From Haberlea rhodopensis (lineage: Eukaryota; Streptophyta; Magnoliopsida; Lamiales; Gesneriaceae): a stretch of DNA of 64,000 nt. Numbering within the stretch: the first letter of the stretch is position 1; each line of letters opens with the position of its first letter. The notes under the pieces were generated by a model, which did no database searches, was not told the origin of the DNA, and was given only the letters and a program-made list of their open reading frames with translations. The stretch lies in NCBI GenBank assembly GCA_907163345.1, contig CAJQUN010000003.1:3348001-3412000 (forward strand), in the 5' to 3' direction. Of this stretch, positions 11,101 to 21,537 are shown piece by piece. A program made the position numbers and the translations under genes.

Positions 11101-11592
11101 AAAATTATGAACGATATGAGATGTTATGTTATGGCTCGTTGGAGCAATTATGTCAAGATACATTCATATCGGTTTATGTCAAGTTTTGATTCATGTTATG
11201 AAAATTATGAAGTATTTATTATGATATCATATCGATTGTCCCCCACTTGTTGAGTGTTTTCCAAAGCACTCAACCCCTTACTCTACATCCTCAGATAAAG
11301 CTGAAGAAGAGGTTGAAGCTGAAGAAGAACACCAATTCTGGGGTTGGTGATTTGTCCGCTGCGTTATCTTAAGATTAAGTATCTCAAGATTTAAGTTTTA
11401 TTTAAGTACGATTTTATTCGCTCAGTTGTTTAAGTTTTTAGATTTCACGTTTTTATTCAAATGTAAAGACAATGGATATTCATTTATGGAAAATAGACTT
11501 CGTTTGTTACGATATTACGAGGCTTATTGGTTTTTTAGTTGTAATGAAAATCAATGCCGGTAGTGACCCCGATCTCGGGGCGTGACAACTTG

Positions 11593-12479
11593 ATCGATAC
11601 AAAATTTTTCCCTTGTAACATGTTGGAGTAGGAAATTTGAATGGATGGTCGGACTGAAATGTCATCTACCATTATATGTAATCAGTCCCTGATATATAAT
11701 AAAATAATTTTATTTTATAAGTACAAATTTATAAAAATATAAAACCCCATTAAAGATACATAATTTGCCCTGCCATAGTACCTACACACATATATCATAA
11801 AATTTAAGAGAAATAGGTCGTCTCAAGGCATCAATGATGATTTATTATTAAAAAAAGTTGTTAATGATGTAAAGCTAAGCTAAGTTCTCGTTTTCCTTTA
11901 ATAAATTCCACAATTATTTCGAAATAAATTGCAAAAAACCAAAATTTCAGCAAGTTGCCCAACAAAAGCTGTCGTATTATATTTAAGGTCGAACAGCAAC
12001 TCGCAATCACATAGATTTTTAAGTTGACTTTTCAAAATTTCCAAAAAAGCTAATTTAATTACGTTTGACCCATGGAATTTATTTATATGGCAAATTTCAC
12101 TCACCAATCTCATAGTTTACATGATATTTCACTTATTATTCAAACTTTGAGATATTACACGTTACATACTAAATAAATTTTTAAATATTCTTTCAACCCT
12201 CTGACTTGAATTCGTAAAAGGTCCATCATACTTCTGTAATACAATAAAATTTGACAAAATAATATATGCTTTTTTTACCATAACGGTGCCGGGTTAAGTG
12301 GATTGCAAACCCACCAGTCGAAAAATTATTGCCCCAGACTGTTTTACAAATGACTCCTCACAATCCAACATCAACCACTCAGACGAGGTTAGTCTGCAAG
12401 TTATCCGACTCTTTCAGAAATCGCACATCATAGCCTTAATTCGTTTCATACATTAAGGCGTAGGGTATAACCAAATATA
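11593..12479. other. Intergenic sequence
   Basis: AT-rich sequence with no recognised gene. A short GC-richer patch near 12285-12430 is of unknown origin and may mark the edge of the neighbouring viral insertion. Confidence 0.4.
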
Positions 12480-12800
12480 AAAAGATTTTAAAGAAATCTA
12501 ATAGAGGGTAATAGTCTTCATTTTATTATGGAAATACTTATAATATTTATTACATTAAAATGCCTCATCATCTCCTTTTGAGAGGAGACTAACTTGTTTA
12601 GCCTCTCATATAGATGAGACTTGACTCAAGAACACAAAAAACTGAAATACAGAACAATAATACAAACGCTTACAAAAGAAAGAAAGAAATTATTACCAAG
12701 CTATGAAAGTTGATAAGGTTACAGCTTGGCGATTACAATATTTTTTAGTGAGAAAACTATGGAGAATTTTCGATCTCCTTAGCTTCCCCAATGCCTTGGT

Positions 12801-12865
12801 ATTTATAGAAGTCTAGAGGTGAATGTGAAATCCGGACTTCAATCCTCATTTATAATCAGACGTCA
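12801..12865 (-). promoter_or_regulatory. Pararetroviral promoter: TATA box plus as-1-like motif
   Basis: On the minus strand TATAAAT lies at 12807-12801, with TGACGT at 12865-12860, about 55 bases upstream. The spacing resembles the 35S-type promoters of this virus family, where tandem TGACG (as-1) motifs sit just upstream of TATA. It lies downstream of the last viral ORF, as expected on a circular genome. Present activity is unknown. Confidence 0.5.
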
Positions 12866-12956
12866 TTGCATGCGTCTTTTTCTGTTTTGGTATCCCGTGG
12901 TCCCTCCTACTTTCGACAGAAGAGGTTGCCCTACCATCTTGTTTTATTTGATAATG

Positions 12957-13290
12957 CTAGTGGTAATCGTCAGTGTCACATGACTCTTGTCTCTCTGTGG
13001 TACCTAGAAATTTGGCTTTTGCGGTCCGCGTGAGAATCTTCCACATTTGTCTGATCCCGCTTTGTCTTCTTTCTTTTGGTCCCTTTTGACAGGGAAACCA
13101 TTCCCGAACAGTGGCTCTTTCTGCTCTGGGCAACTCGGGCAGATATGGTCCTGCCATTTTTCAACATGAGCCATGTTGCAGAACTTTCGGCAAGTTTCTT
13201 TGGTCGCCGTAATCTTGTTATCCCACAATATTTGTATATTCCTCTATAAGGTTTCCCCGGCAAATTTCGTAGTATGGCTTGTCATGAAGT
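12957..13290 (-). pseudogene. 3' remnant of pararetroviral ORF 2 with Cys/His-rich segment
   Basis: Three overlapping minus-strand frames are open here. One contains a Cys/His-rich stretch (CRKFCNMAHVEKWQDHICPSCP reads as paired cysteines around a histidine), which may be a zinc-binding motif. The frame differs from the preceding ORF-2 segments, so this part is frameshifted. The function is not recognised. Confidence 0.4.
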
Positions 13291-14321
13291 TAACCATGAA
13301 GGACATGTTTGCTGTTTTCTGGAAAATTTTGAACGGATACTTGACTTTGTCCGTCTCTGTGAGACAGACCCATAATCCCCAGGCTCTTCTGATAGTGATG
13401 CCATCCTATGTAAGCGGGGACACTAGTGTTGTTCCTTCGGGTTGTAGTTTTATTTGGTCCATCTTTTTTCCATTTAGGCCTTTGTAACTTCATGAAATGG
13501 AAGCTGGGATGAAGGCTTTTTCCTGTAATTTCTGAGGCTACAAGTAGGAATTTTAGCTCCAGAACATCTTCTTGTCCAAGTGTATGATTATTTTGCCATG
13601 AGTCATACACTCCCTCGTAGATCCAATCCGGTAATTTTATGATTTCCGAAAAACTTGGTGCTATGGTAAAGACTAAGGCTAGGCAGCCAAAATCAAACCA
13701 CTCACAAACACTTTCTGGTTTGACACCAGGATGCATTCACATTTTTGGGTATTTTCCTGACCAGACATCTATTATTTTTCCAGGAATTAAACCCACTATG
13801 GCATAAAGTTTTTCACTTTTCTGATATTCCTGCAAAGGGGAAATTGGAGAAACTTTAATCTCGTTAGTATTAACCTTAGACTTGTTCGTTGATGGCCTGA
13901 GATTAATCTCTCCCACTTTAACCCCTGAGGTGCTGGGTTGGCTTGATTCTTCAGATATCCTAAATACCTGAGAATCAATTTTTCCTTCTGTATATTCACC
14001 AAAAAAATCAATGCTAGGACTTGTAGTTGTGGTACTTGAATCCCCCACACCGGTTGACGAGCACGGCTCTTTGAAACACGACTTTAGCTTCGGTGCTGAA
14101 GCATCCGGTCGGAGGAAAATATAAATATCGTCCCATAAATAGGTGTGAACCTCCATGGTAGTCCTCATAGCCCGTTGGACCTTCGTGAGATCAAGTTCCT
14201 GTACTTGACCTGCAACCTGTGAATTTATGACAAGGCCGTTGATCTGCTTGTCTAGCTCCTCCAGATTTTCTCTGAGGTGCTTTGTTCTTGTTATCATGGA
14301 ATTGGCTTCACTCGCTTCCAT
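13290..14321 (-). pseudogene. Pararetroviral ORF 2 (unknown function), one in-frame stop
   Basis: An open frame from ATG at 14321 runs 194 codons to a stop at 13739-13737 and then resumes in the same frame for another 148 codons to 13290. This suggests one original ORF of at least 340 codons broken by a point nonsense mutation. The N-terminal part is helical (LRENLEELDKQINGLV) and the middle is Ser/Thr/Pro-rich. The start lies directly at the end of the upstream polyprotein frame, the overlapping arrangement usual for compact viral genomes. No domain is recognised. Confidence 0.5.
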
Positions 14322-15457
14322 CTCTTGTCAAGAAATCTGCAAACTTCTTTAAGCTATTTGACAACTTTTATGTGATCTTCATTCCACTCGAACTTAACAT
14401 CTTTTTTGAGTAGTGGACTGAACACCTTCCTGTGATTTGCAAAGTTATTAGCATCCCCGCAAAATTAACAACTCCCAGAAAACTCTGAAGTTGCTTTAAA
14501 TCCTTGAGGTCATCCGTATATCCTTGCACCTTTTCAACAATATGATTCTGCAAGATGATTCCAGATTCGTCGATCTCAATTCCAAGGAATTCGATATGTC
14601 TTGTGATTACTGTCTTTCTTTAGGAGAGCACCAATCATTCTTTGTAACAAACATCTGAAAAGATTTCCAAATGTTTAAGATGATCTTTCATGTTTCTTGA
14701 CGCAATGATGATGTCGCCAATATATACGAACATGAAGTTGAAGTAATCATTGAAACGATTATCCATCTTCCTTTGGTATATCTGGGGAGCATTTGCCAAT
14801 TTAATTGGCATGACATTTCGGAGATAGTGTTCTTGCGGTGTGGAGAATGTACCTTTTGCTAGCTTCCTCCATCTTAATATGATAGAAACCTGACTTGCAA
14901 TCGAACTTAGAAACACACTTCGACATTCTTGATGCTATTTACCAAATGCTCTCGGCTTGGGATATCGTATTCATCGAATTCCAAGACCTCATTGATACCT
15001 TTGTAGTTGATCACCAATCTTGGTTTTCTTATTTTAATTACTCCATGATTTCGGACGAGAAATCCCGAACTGTTGTATGGAGAAACACCTGCTGAGATTA
15101 ACTTAATGTCAAGATGTTCCTTAAGTATCATCTGCATATCCTTCCGATCTTTCAGATTCATGGGGATCGGTTTGTACTTCACAAACTCATACTCTCTTTC
15201 AGCTTTCACCTTCAAAGATGTGGTAAGCTTGTTCTGTCCCACCATGCCAGAGGATCCTCATTGTAATTCATCTGAATCTTCCTTTTTACTTCCTCTAGAG
15301 TAATCTGCTTTTCGAGAGTAGCTTCAGGTTGCATGGCCTCCTCATGTAATTCCATTTTTAGTAACAATTTGATATCTAGATTAACTTCTTCTTCATCCTC
15401 ATCCACATCTTCATTCTGTTCTCTGAATGACATCACATTTATACCATCAAAAGTCAT
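14322..15457 (-). pseudogene. Pararetroviral reverse transcriptase, broken, RNase H missing
   Basis: Caulimovirid-type RT is readable in successive short frames. At 15457-15212 is an acidic leader with LEEVKRKIQ and NEDPLAWW. At 15245-14907 are the finger/palm parts (FLVRNHGVIK, PRLVINYKGIN, FDEYDIP). At 14916-14635 is the palm with the catalytic loop, and at 14553-14368 the connection start (LQSFLGVVNFAG). The catalytic loop reads YIGD, so the first of the two aspartates is lost. At least three frameshifts separate the pieces. After the connection the sequence passes within a few dozen bases to a short segment (FADFLTR) that normally ends RNase H, so nearly all of RNase H is deleted. Confidence 0.75.
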
Positions 15458-15696
15458 TTTTTTTACTTTTGACCAGTTCCCTGTTGTCTAAATTGAAGAA
15501 TTGCTTCGCCATATTTCTGCTGATCCTTCATCTTGGGGTGTCGAAGTTTTCCTTCATCACCACGCTTGCTACGAAAACTAATGAAAAATTTCTTGTGAAA
15601 TGCTGCCCTTAGTCACTCGACAATGATCTTATGATCACAAAAGGTTGTGAAAATAAGCCTCATGCTCTCGTTTTCTTGTGTAAATCGCTTGAATGT

Positions 15697-15954
15697 CTAT
15701 AGGAAATTGTTTCCTAGTAGCACATCAGCTCCTGTATCATGAAAATAAATAAGCGGAGTCTTGACTTTGTACCAGGGGGTATCGTCTGCTCCTCTGATTA
15801 TTGTTTCCGTCGCCTGGATTCTTTCATTTAGAATAAGAAATCCTATTGGAAAAGTCTCTTCAGGCAATGACTTGTAATTTCTCACCAACTTCTTTATGGA
15901 AGATATCTCTTTTTGCAGTGCATAATCCAGCTCCTGAATCAATATAAACTGCAA
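15697..15954 (-). pseudogene. Pararetroviral aspartic protease segment
   Basis: The frame ends in DTGADVLLGNNFL, a retropepsin-type active site (D-T-G) followed by the hydrophobic LLGNNFL stretch. It sits upstream of RT on the same strand, as expected for a caulimovirid polyprotein. The flanking frame is broken by a stop at 15697. Confidence 0.65.
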
Positions 15955-16125
15955 AATATTATGCTCGATATTTCTCGTATAACATCCTGACGGATATGTA
16001 TATTGAGAATGGACTGGTGGTCATCAAATTCTGTATCTTTTCCCGTCCACCGTGAAATCCATTCCATCATGCAATCTTTCCCAATGTTTGTGTTCCTCAA
16101 GAAATTCAATACCAAGAATAAGCTG

Positions 16126-16921
16126 TTATGGGATCATACATGCAGATCCTACAATTGTTAGATCAATTTCACCAATTTGAAGGTTTTCTTGATACCTGCC
16201 AATTGTAGTTTGTTGCAAATAATATAGGACATCGCAAGTGAAGATATTATTCTTCTCAGTAATGTCGAAGATTATCTGCACTTCTCTCCAGCCTTTTGAG
16301 CATTTCAGCATTCCTGTTGTTTTGAATACATTAAGGATTTTCTGAATCCTGCTCGAGACGGCTTTTTGTTTTTCCCTGGATAGTTACTGATCAACCTATC
16401 TGTTCAAAACTGGCTGATCATGTATCCTCATATCAATCTCTCCAATTGTCGAAGTATTGATAATATCCGGCAATACTGCTTTTGTGAAATCTTCGAAGAT
16501 TCTGGGGACTTTGATGAATTCAATTCTCAAGAATACTTCTGAATGACGAGTATTCGATAGTGCATAAGACACATTGTAGGTAATTGAGTAAGGCATATTC
16601 CATTCTTTCATCAATTCGCTTCTTTTGAAATCTTGATGAACATTAAGAACCTATTGAAGTCTCAACTGCTCCCAAACAAGAATCGTTAAGGTTCGGGATT
16701 CTCTTGTCAAAGATCACCAGATTAAGTGGCGAATCAATTCATTCTTTGAAAGTTGCCTTGATGATAACTCTGATGGCTTCAATATGAATCCATGAGAGCA
16801 TATTAGCAATCTCTTTTTTAACTTTGTTCTTAATCTCCTGAATTTCTCTGTAGTGGATTAACTGCATCTCAATTTGGTTTCCCATGAATTCCACTGGGAT
16901 CGCAAATTCACATGTTGTCAC
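16126..16921 (-). pseudogene. Pararetroviral movement-protein region, broken
   Basis: Frames at 16921-16739 and 16614-16396 carry 30K-superfamily movement-protein features: HIEAIRVIIKATFKE, then (in the next frame) a D-x-R-I-type strand with LNDSCLGAV, and a later segment rich in beta-strand residues. Such proteins enlarge plasmodesmata for cell-to-cell spread. A further open stretch at 16311-16126 belongs to the polyprotein but is not assigned. Frameshifts and stops separate the parts. Confidence 0.6.
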
Positions 16922-17035
16922 TTATGGATAATCTGATGCTTCCTGCTTCGCAGACCAATCATATCCATGGCTTTTTTCATTGCTCCAATTGTAAATCCAT
17001 CATACATCTGAAGCTTTGATTATTATTTCATGATC

Positions 17036-18534
17036 CTTATAAGAGTTTTATGAGAAACAGTGGTATGTGTGAAAAACACCGACGACTCTTCTTTAATACA
17101 AATTTCAGCATGATCTGGGTTATAAAACTAAACTTAGAAATGTGTTCAAGGATGTAAAGTGTTATAAACCTTGAAAGTACATTATGTAAAATGCAACTAT
17201 TCAAAGTATAGCTAGAGAGTGAAATAAGAGGTAGACCATAGGATGTTGGGAGTAATTTTCTCTTATTTATATAATGGATAAAAGTGATTTTTCTAACTTT
17301 AAAACATTACGACAAATATAGAAAAGACAAGATGACCACATTGAGTCTACTTTAATAATCTTTTTTTTATTAAAAAAATGATAAATGAGGATAAATTATA
17401 AATTGTCTGATCTCTTTACAAGTTCGATTTTAGATGAAATTACAATTGGACATGGTATTAGAGCATCTGATTAACGCCAAGGTCCTGAGTTTAAAATTCA
17501 TAAACAACTCAACCAATATTATATTAAATATACACTTGATGTATCTCTAAAAAAAAAAAAGAACAAATCGACTCATAAGTTTGAGGGGGTTTTAAATAAT
17601 AAATAATACTTTTTTTATTAGTGCGGGCTTTTATATAGATGTCAGTCGACAACTCTACTCCAGGAATTTAATTCGACGAATATTAAAATAGATTAGCCGA
17701 TTACAAATTATGGCCCCATGTATTAACCATGTACTACCGAAAATTATATATTAATTTGTGGCTCCATTGTATTAGGCTTAGGCCAAATAATTATGCTCCA
17801 ATAATCATGACACACACGCACACAAAAGAGCTGGTGGTGATTGTAAAGAGTGACCCCATGACAATCCCATCTTTTGTTATTATTGTAAATGTCCCATTGA
17901 ATATATAATAATGAGAATCAAACAAAAACACATATTATATGGATTTTAATCAGCGATTCTGTTGTTTCTTTTTGTTTGATATAATAAAAGAAGTAAGTAT
18001 TCCAAATTGAAGAAATAAATATTATTTTTAATAGTTCGATTTTAAAGTATACTATGAAATTCAAATATTGTCATGAAACATGAAATATATAATATTGTAT
18101 TTGTGGCATCATGTTTGTTGTAACTTGTACGTATTTTTAGGGTTCAAAATATAATATTGTACTTGTGGCATCAATTTTTTAATTTTTATTAAGTTAATAA
18201 AAAAAATTCTGGGAGAGCAGTTGCCCCCACACAACACATATTTTTGCCCTTGAGAGCCAGGGTATTTAACAAAGCATAAGGCTTGATGGTTAAGTTTATT
18301 TTGAAAACATCGACATTCATGGAAATAATTGTATGGATCTGATTTACACTCTACTTATTAATAAAATTTAATATTGTGGTCGAAAATAGTTGGTTGTTAG
18401 TTTATGTATTATTATTTAAATTGTGTTCATTTTTAATATTAAATTGTTATATAAATCAATAAATGTGACTAAATTATATGCGTACAAGTGTTTCCAACAT
18501 TCATTGAGCATTCTCTGACCGACAATAAATTTGC
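17036..18534. other. Intergenic sequence
   Basis: AT-rich, with no supported gene. Near 17453-17500 there is a TGGTATTAGAGC phrase resembling the tRNA-like or primer-site remnants common in plant repeats. An ATAATATTGTACTTGTGGCATCA phrase occurs twice near 18090 and 18150. Confidence 0.4.
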
Positions 18535-19510
18535 TTTTATTATTATTTTTTTTGGTAAGTAAATAAATTTATAACATAATCAAATATTCAACAAGTACCA
18601 AATATAACAACAGAAAAGACAGTAACAAACATAGCCCAAGTCCTAGGAACAAGCTCCCGGAGATTGGTTGTGCATGCAGCGTAGAACATGTAGTTGTACC
18701 TTACGAAAGCATTCAGCAGGGATAGTGTCTTTCCCTTCAAAGAAGCTCCGGTTACGTGCACTCTATATTTGATAGACCGTAGCAGCAAAAACCATCGTGC
18801 GAGCCGACGTTATAATAGAGGAACCACAATATCTCTTCTTGAACCACTTCAGTGCACTACGCAAGGTTGACATAATGTGAGTCATGCGTAGCCAGGTCCG
18901 AACCATGTCCCATAGGTGTCTGCTAAAATCTCATTTGAAAAACAAATGATCATGAGAGTCGAGTCCATTTGCACACAGCTTGCAACTCTTGTCAGCAACA
19001 AAAGGTAGTCGGTCTGTAGTCTGTAGCCTCCCATGCGCCCCCAACCAGATAGTGAAAGAGTGCTTTGGAAGGATGCTGCGTCGACAGACAATAGATGACC
19101 AAACAACAGGCGATGAACGCGGTCTAAAGAAATTGTAGGCAGTATCGTGACCCACATTTCCAAACCAGATATTCAAATGAGTAGATGTTTCCTCTGAGTT
19201 ACTCATGGCCGATATGAGCTCATCCTTTATTAGGAGGATGCACTTAATCAGTGGAGAATCTATGCGCCTAGGTGCCCATGCCCAGATATCAACCGATTAA
19301 AGGTAGATGTTGTGAATCCATTTAATCCAGAGTGACTCCCTATTGGATTGAAAATCTCATAGGACCTTAGCCAATAACGCTTTATTCCAGTATTGGAAAA
19401 CCCAATCATTCGAATGCACCACAATTCCACCCTGCGTAACAGGGTCGAGACCGAACAACACGCATGCAAAATGAGATGGATTGGCCTGAAGCCCGAGCAA
19501 GACGACATAT
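18535..19510 (-). pseudogene. LINE (non-LTR retrotransposon) 3' fragment with zf-RVT domain
   Basis: On the minus strand from about 19510, broken frames encode the C-terminal end of a plant LINE ORF2: a WNKALLAK-type segment, a WIKWIHNIYL-type segment, DSPLIKCIL, then at 19206-18931 a zinc-binding RT domain (VWSSIVCRRSILPKHSFTIW, AHGRLQTTDRL, CKLCANGLDSHDHLFF). A T-rich run near 18538-18555 (A-rich on the minus strand) may be the tail. Stops and frame changes show it is dead. RT and endonuclease are absent, as in 5'-truncated LINE copies. The right end abuts the distal remains of the mobile-domain gene. Confidence 0.75.
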
Positions 19511-19651
19511 GGCATCAAATTCCCAAAATCAATAAAGTTGTAATCTTGTTATTGTTATTGTTATTATATTACATTTCTGACATCACTAAATGAGTGATTT
19601 GCATCACATGTTGTATTACATTCTGACAACACTAAATGCATCGACATACGC

Positions 19652-21532
19652 TGTGGGGTCCTCTTTACTTTTTGTATCCATTAAACATACAATGTGAGTC
19701 TGAATTAAGTAATGTACCATGCACGGATTAAAAGTTCATACTAGTTACGTTGTTTACAAGGTTATCAAAAACCTAACAAACTATACATAACATGTACATA
19801 AACAACCTAATCCAAAAGAACTCCTAGGCAGTGGTTCCCCTCGCAGCGGAAATCATGACTCACGTTCCCCACGTATATGAGTCCCTACAGAAACATTCAC
19901 ACAATGAGTATAGATAACAAATATCTCAGTGCAATATCAAACCACAATATCAATATCAATGATAAAGCACAAATAAAGCATCAAGACGTGAATGTTCTGT
20001 ATCATGCATCCACAAATGCACTATGTCATGACATGTCTCAACAATTTCCCTATTATCACGAGCCCCATATGATATGCCTAATCAGCTCAATATGTCAGTG
20101 GAACCACATCACATCTTCATATTAGCAGCACATATCATAGTACCATGCTCATCTGTGACAATAGCCAGAGCATATACCCACACCAAGTGTATATCTCACA
20201 AGCCAAAGCATATGTAGTATATCTATCGTGGCAACGATCCTAGCCAAAGCATATACCACACCAGGCATATCTCTCGAGGCAATGATCTCACCAAAGCATA
20301 TACACATATCTATCAAGGCATCCATCCCAATCATATGAAATCCATGTATGAACATGCATATGAACTACCAATCATATGACACAAGATAACATAAATCATA
20401 TGATATCAAAACCATAACATCATCATCGCATCATATCTATACTCCGTACGTCAACACGTACCTGTATTGCGACACAAAAGCGATAAATCAGGCGTTGATA
20501 GCTAAATGCCTCTTTGCCCTGTCCCCTGAGATGATGCTACAACAATGCCAACAATATAACATGTTATCATAAGCATTAAAATCAAATTCTACAAAAATAT
20601 AAAATTTCCAACATTCTGCCTTCACCGATCGATCGCCTAAAATCTCGATCGATCGTCGAACTGTTCATGCTTCACCGATCGATCGCACAAAATCACCGAT
20701 CGATCGCCACCTTGCACCGATCGATCGCCTCAACTCATCGATCGATCGCCTCATGCTCAAACCGCCTTAAATCTTCACTGGTCGCGGCGATCGATCGAGA
20801 CCACAGCCGATCGATCGGCCCGATCAGAAAAAATGAGAAAATGGCGATTTTCAAGCTTATCTCCATGGTTCTTCTCCTATACCCCAAAGTTTAACATGTA
20901 AACATAATTCATGAAATCCCTAGTACCATATAAACATGTTTCTAACATCCTAGAAACAAATTCTTGGCCTAGAAACAAATTCTTGGCATACATATTTGAT
21001 ATTCCAAGACACATACTTCATTACCAACTACACAATTCAAGTGTAAAATCATGAAATCCTTACCAAGATGGTACAATTTCACTTCACACACCTTCCTAGC
21101 CCAAGTCACAAGTGAATCCTAAGCTTAAATCACAAGAAAGGTGAAAGAGAGGGAGAGAAGCTTGGTAGAGATTTTTAGGTGAAAAATGGTGTATTGTGAG
21201 TTTAAGCTCACTAAGCTCTTTCTTATAGCCACTTGTTCTAAACACATGAGAATTCACCTCAACATGTAAATCCAACCACAAATTCACATGCTAATGCAAC
21301 CTTACATGAAATACAAAGGCATATGAAATTCAAATTCAAATGCAACTCCAATTGCAATTAAATTCACATGCATATTCCAAAGGCCTACTAGATCATGACT
21401 TAATATGTTATTAAATCATTGTTCACCATGTTTCATTATGAGTTCCACCTGAACCCCCAATATTATACCGCCACGTGATATAATTACACCATAATCATAT
21501 CATACGTATATAACATAAATCGAGGCATTACA
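19652..21532 (-). mobile_element. Gypsy-like solo LTR with perfect TSD
   Basis: The LTR spans TGTGGGGTCC...GGCATTACA on the plus strand. On the minus strand it starts TGTAATGCCTCGATTTATG, a typical plant Gypsy LTR start. TACGC is duplicated at 19647-19651 and 21533-21537. It has no coding content or second LTR. At 20627-20825 it carries a dense array of GATCGATCG words. Strand was assigned from the terminal sequence style. Confidence 0.83.
20627..20825. repeat. Array of CGATCGATCG palindromes inside the solo LTR
   Basis: Roughly eight copies of GATCGATCG, mostly in the context CACCGATCGATCGCC, occur in about 200 bp. They are spaced irregularly at 15-40 bp. Each is a self-complementary, CpG-containing word. 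Confidence 0.85.
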
Positions 21533-21537
21533 TACGC

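Larger units (their letters stand above)
7942..11587 (+). mobile_element. Gypsy (Tekay-like) solo LTR with perfect TSD, interrupted by a nested solo LTR
   Basis: The LTR runs from TGTAAAGACCCGG to GGGGCGTGACA and is flanked by ACTTG on both sides (7937-7941 and 11588-11592). There is no primer site, coding region or second LTR, so it is a solo LTR left by LTR-LTR recombination. A nested insertion at 8471-9972 plus one CCAAC target copy breaks it. Without those it is about 2.14 kb. The terminal style and the internal CACTTGTTGAGTGTTTTCC phrase also occur, inverted, in the LTR at 41834-43076 and suggest a chromovirus (Tekay-like) family. A TATA box (CTATAAATAG, about 9983) lies right of the nested insert. 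Confidence 0.88.
12480..17035 (-). mobile_element. Decayed endogenous pararetrovirus (Caulimoviridae, possibly Florendovirus-like)
   Basis: On the minus strand the order is movement-protein-like segment (about 16921-16396), retropepsin-like segment (about 15954-15697), reverse-transcriptase segments (about 15457-14368), a second ORF (14321-13290 and beyond), and a promoter-like region (about 12870-12780). This gene order, the caulimovirid-type RT wording and the absence of LTRs and integrase distinguish it from Gypsy elements. Every reading frame is broken by stops or frameshifts, one RT active-site residue is changed, and the RNase H body is missing. I could not assign a coat-protein domain. 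The left boundary is uncertain. Genus assignment is only a guess. It is a fixed, non-functional relic. Confidence 0.8.

Noticed and set aside
13173..13487. 104-codon plus-strand frame
   Set aside because: Antisense shadow of pararetroviral ORF 2.
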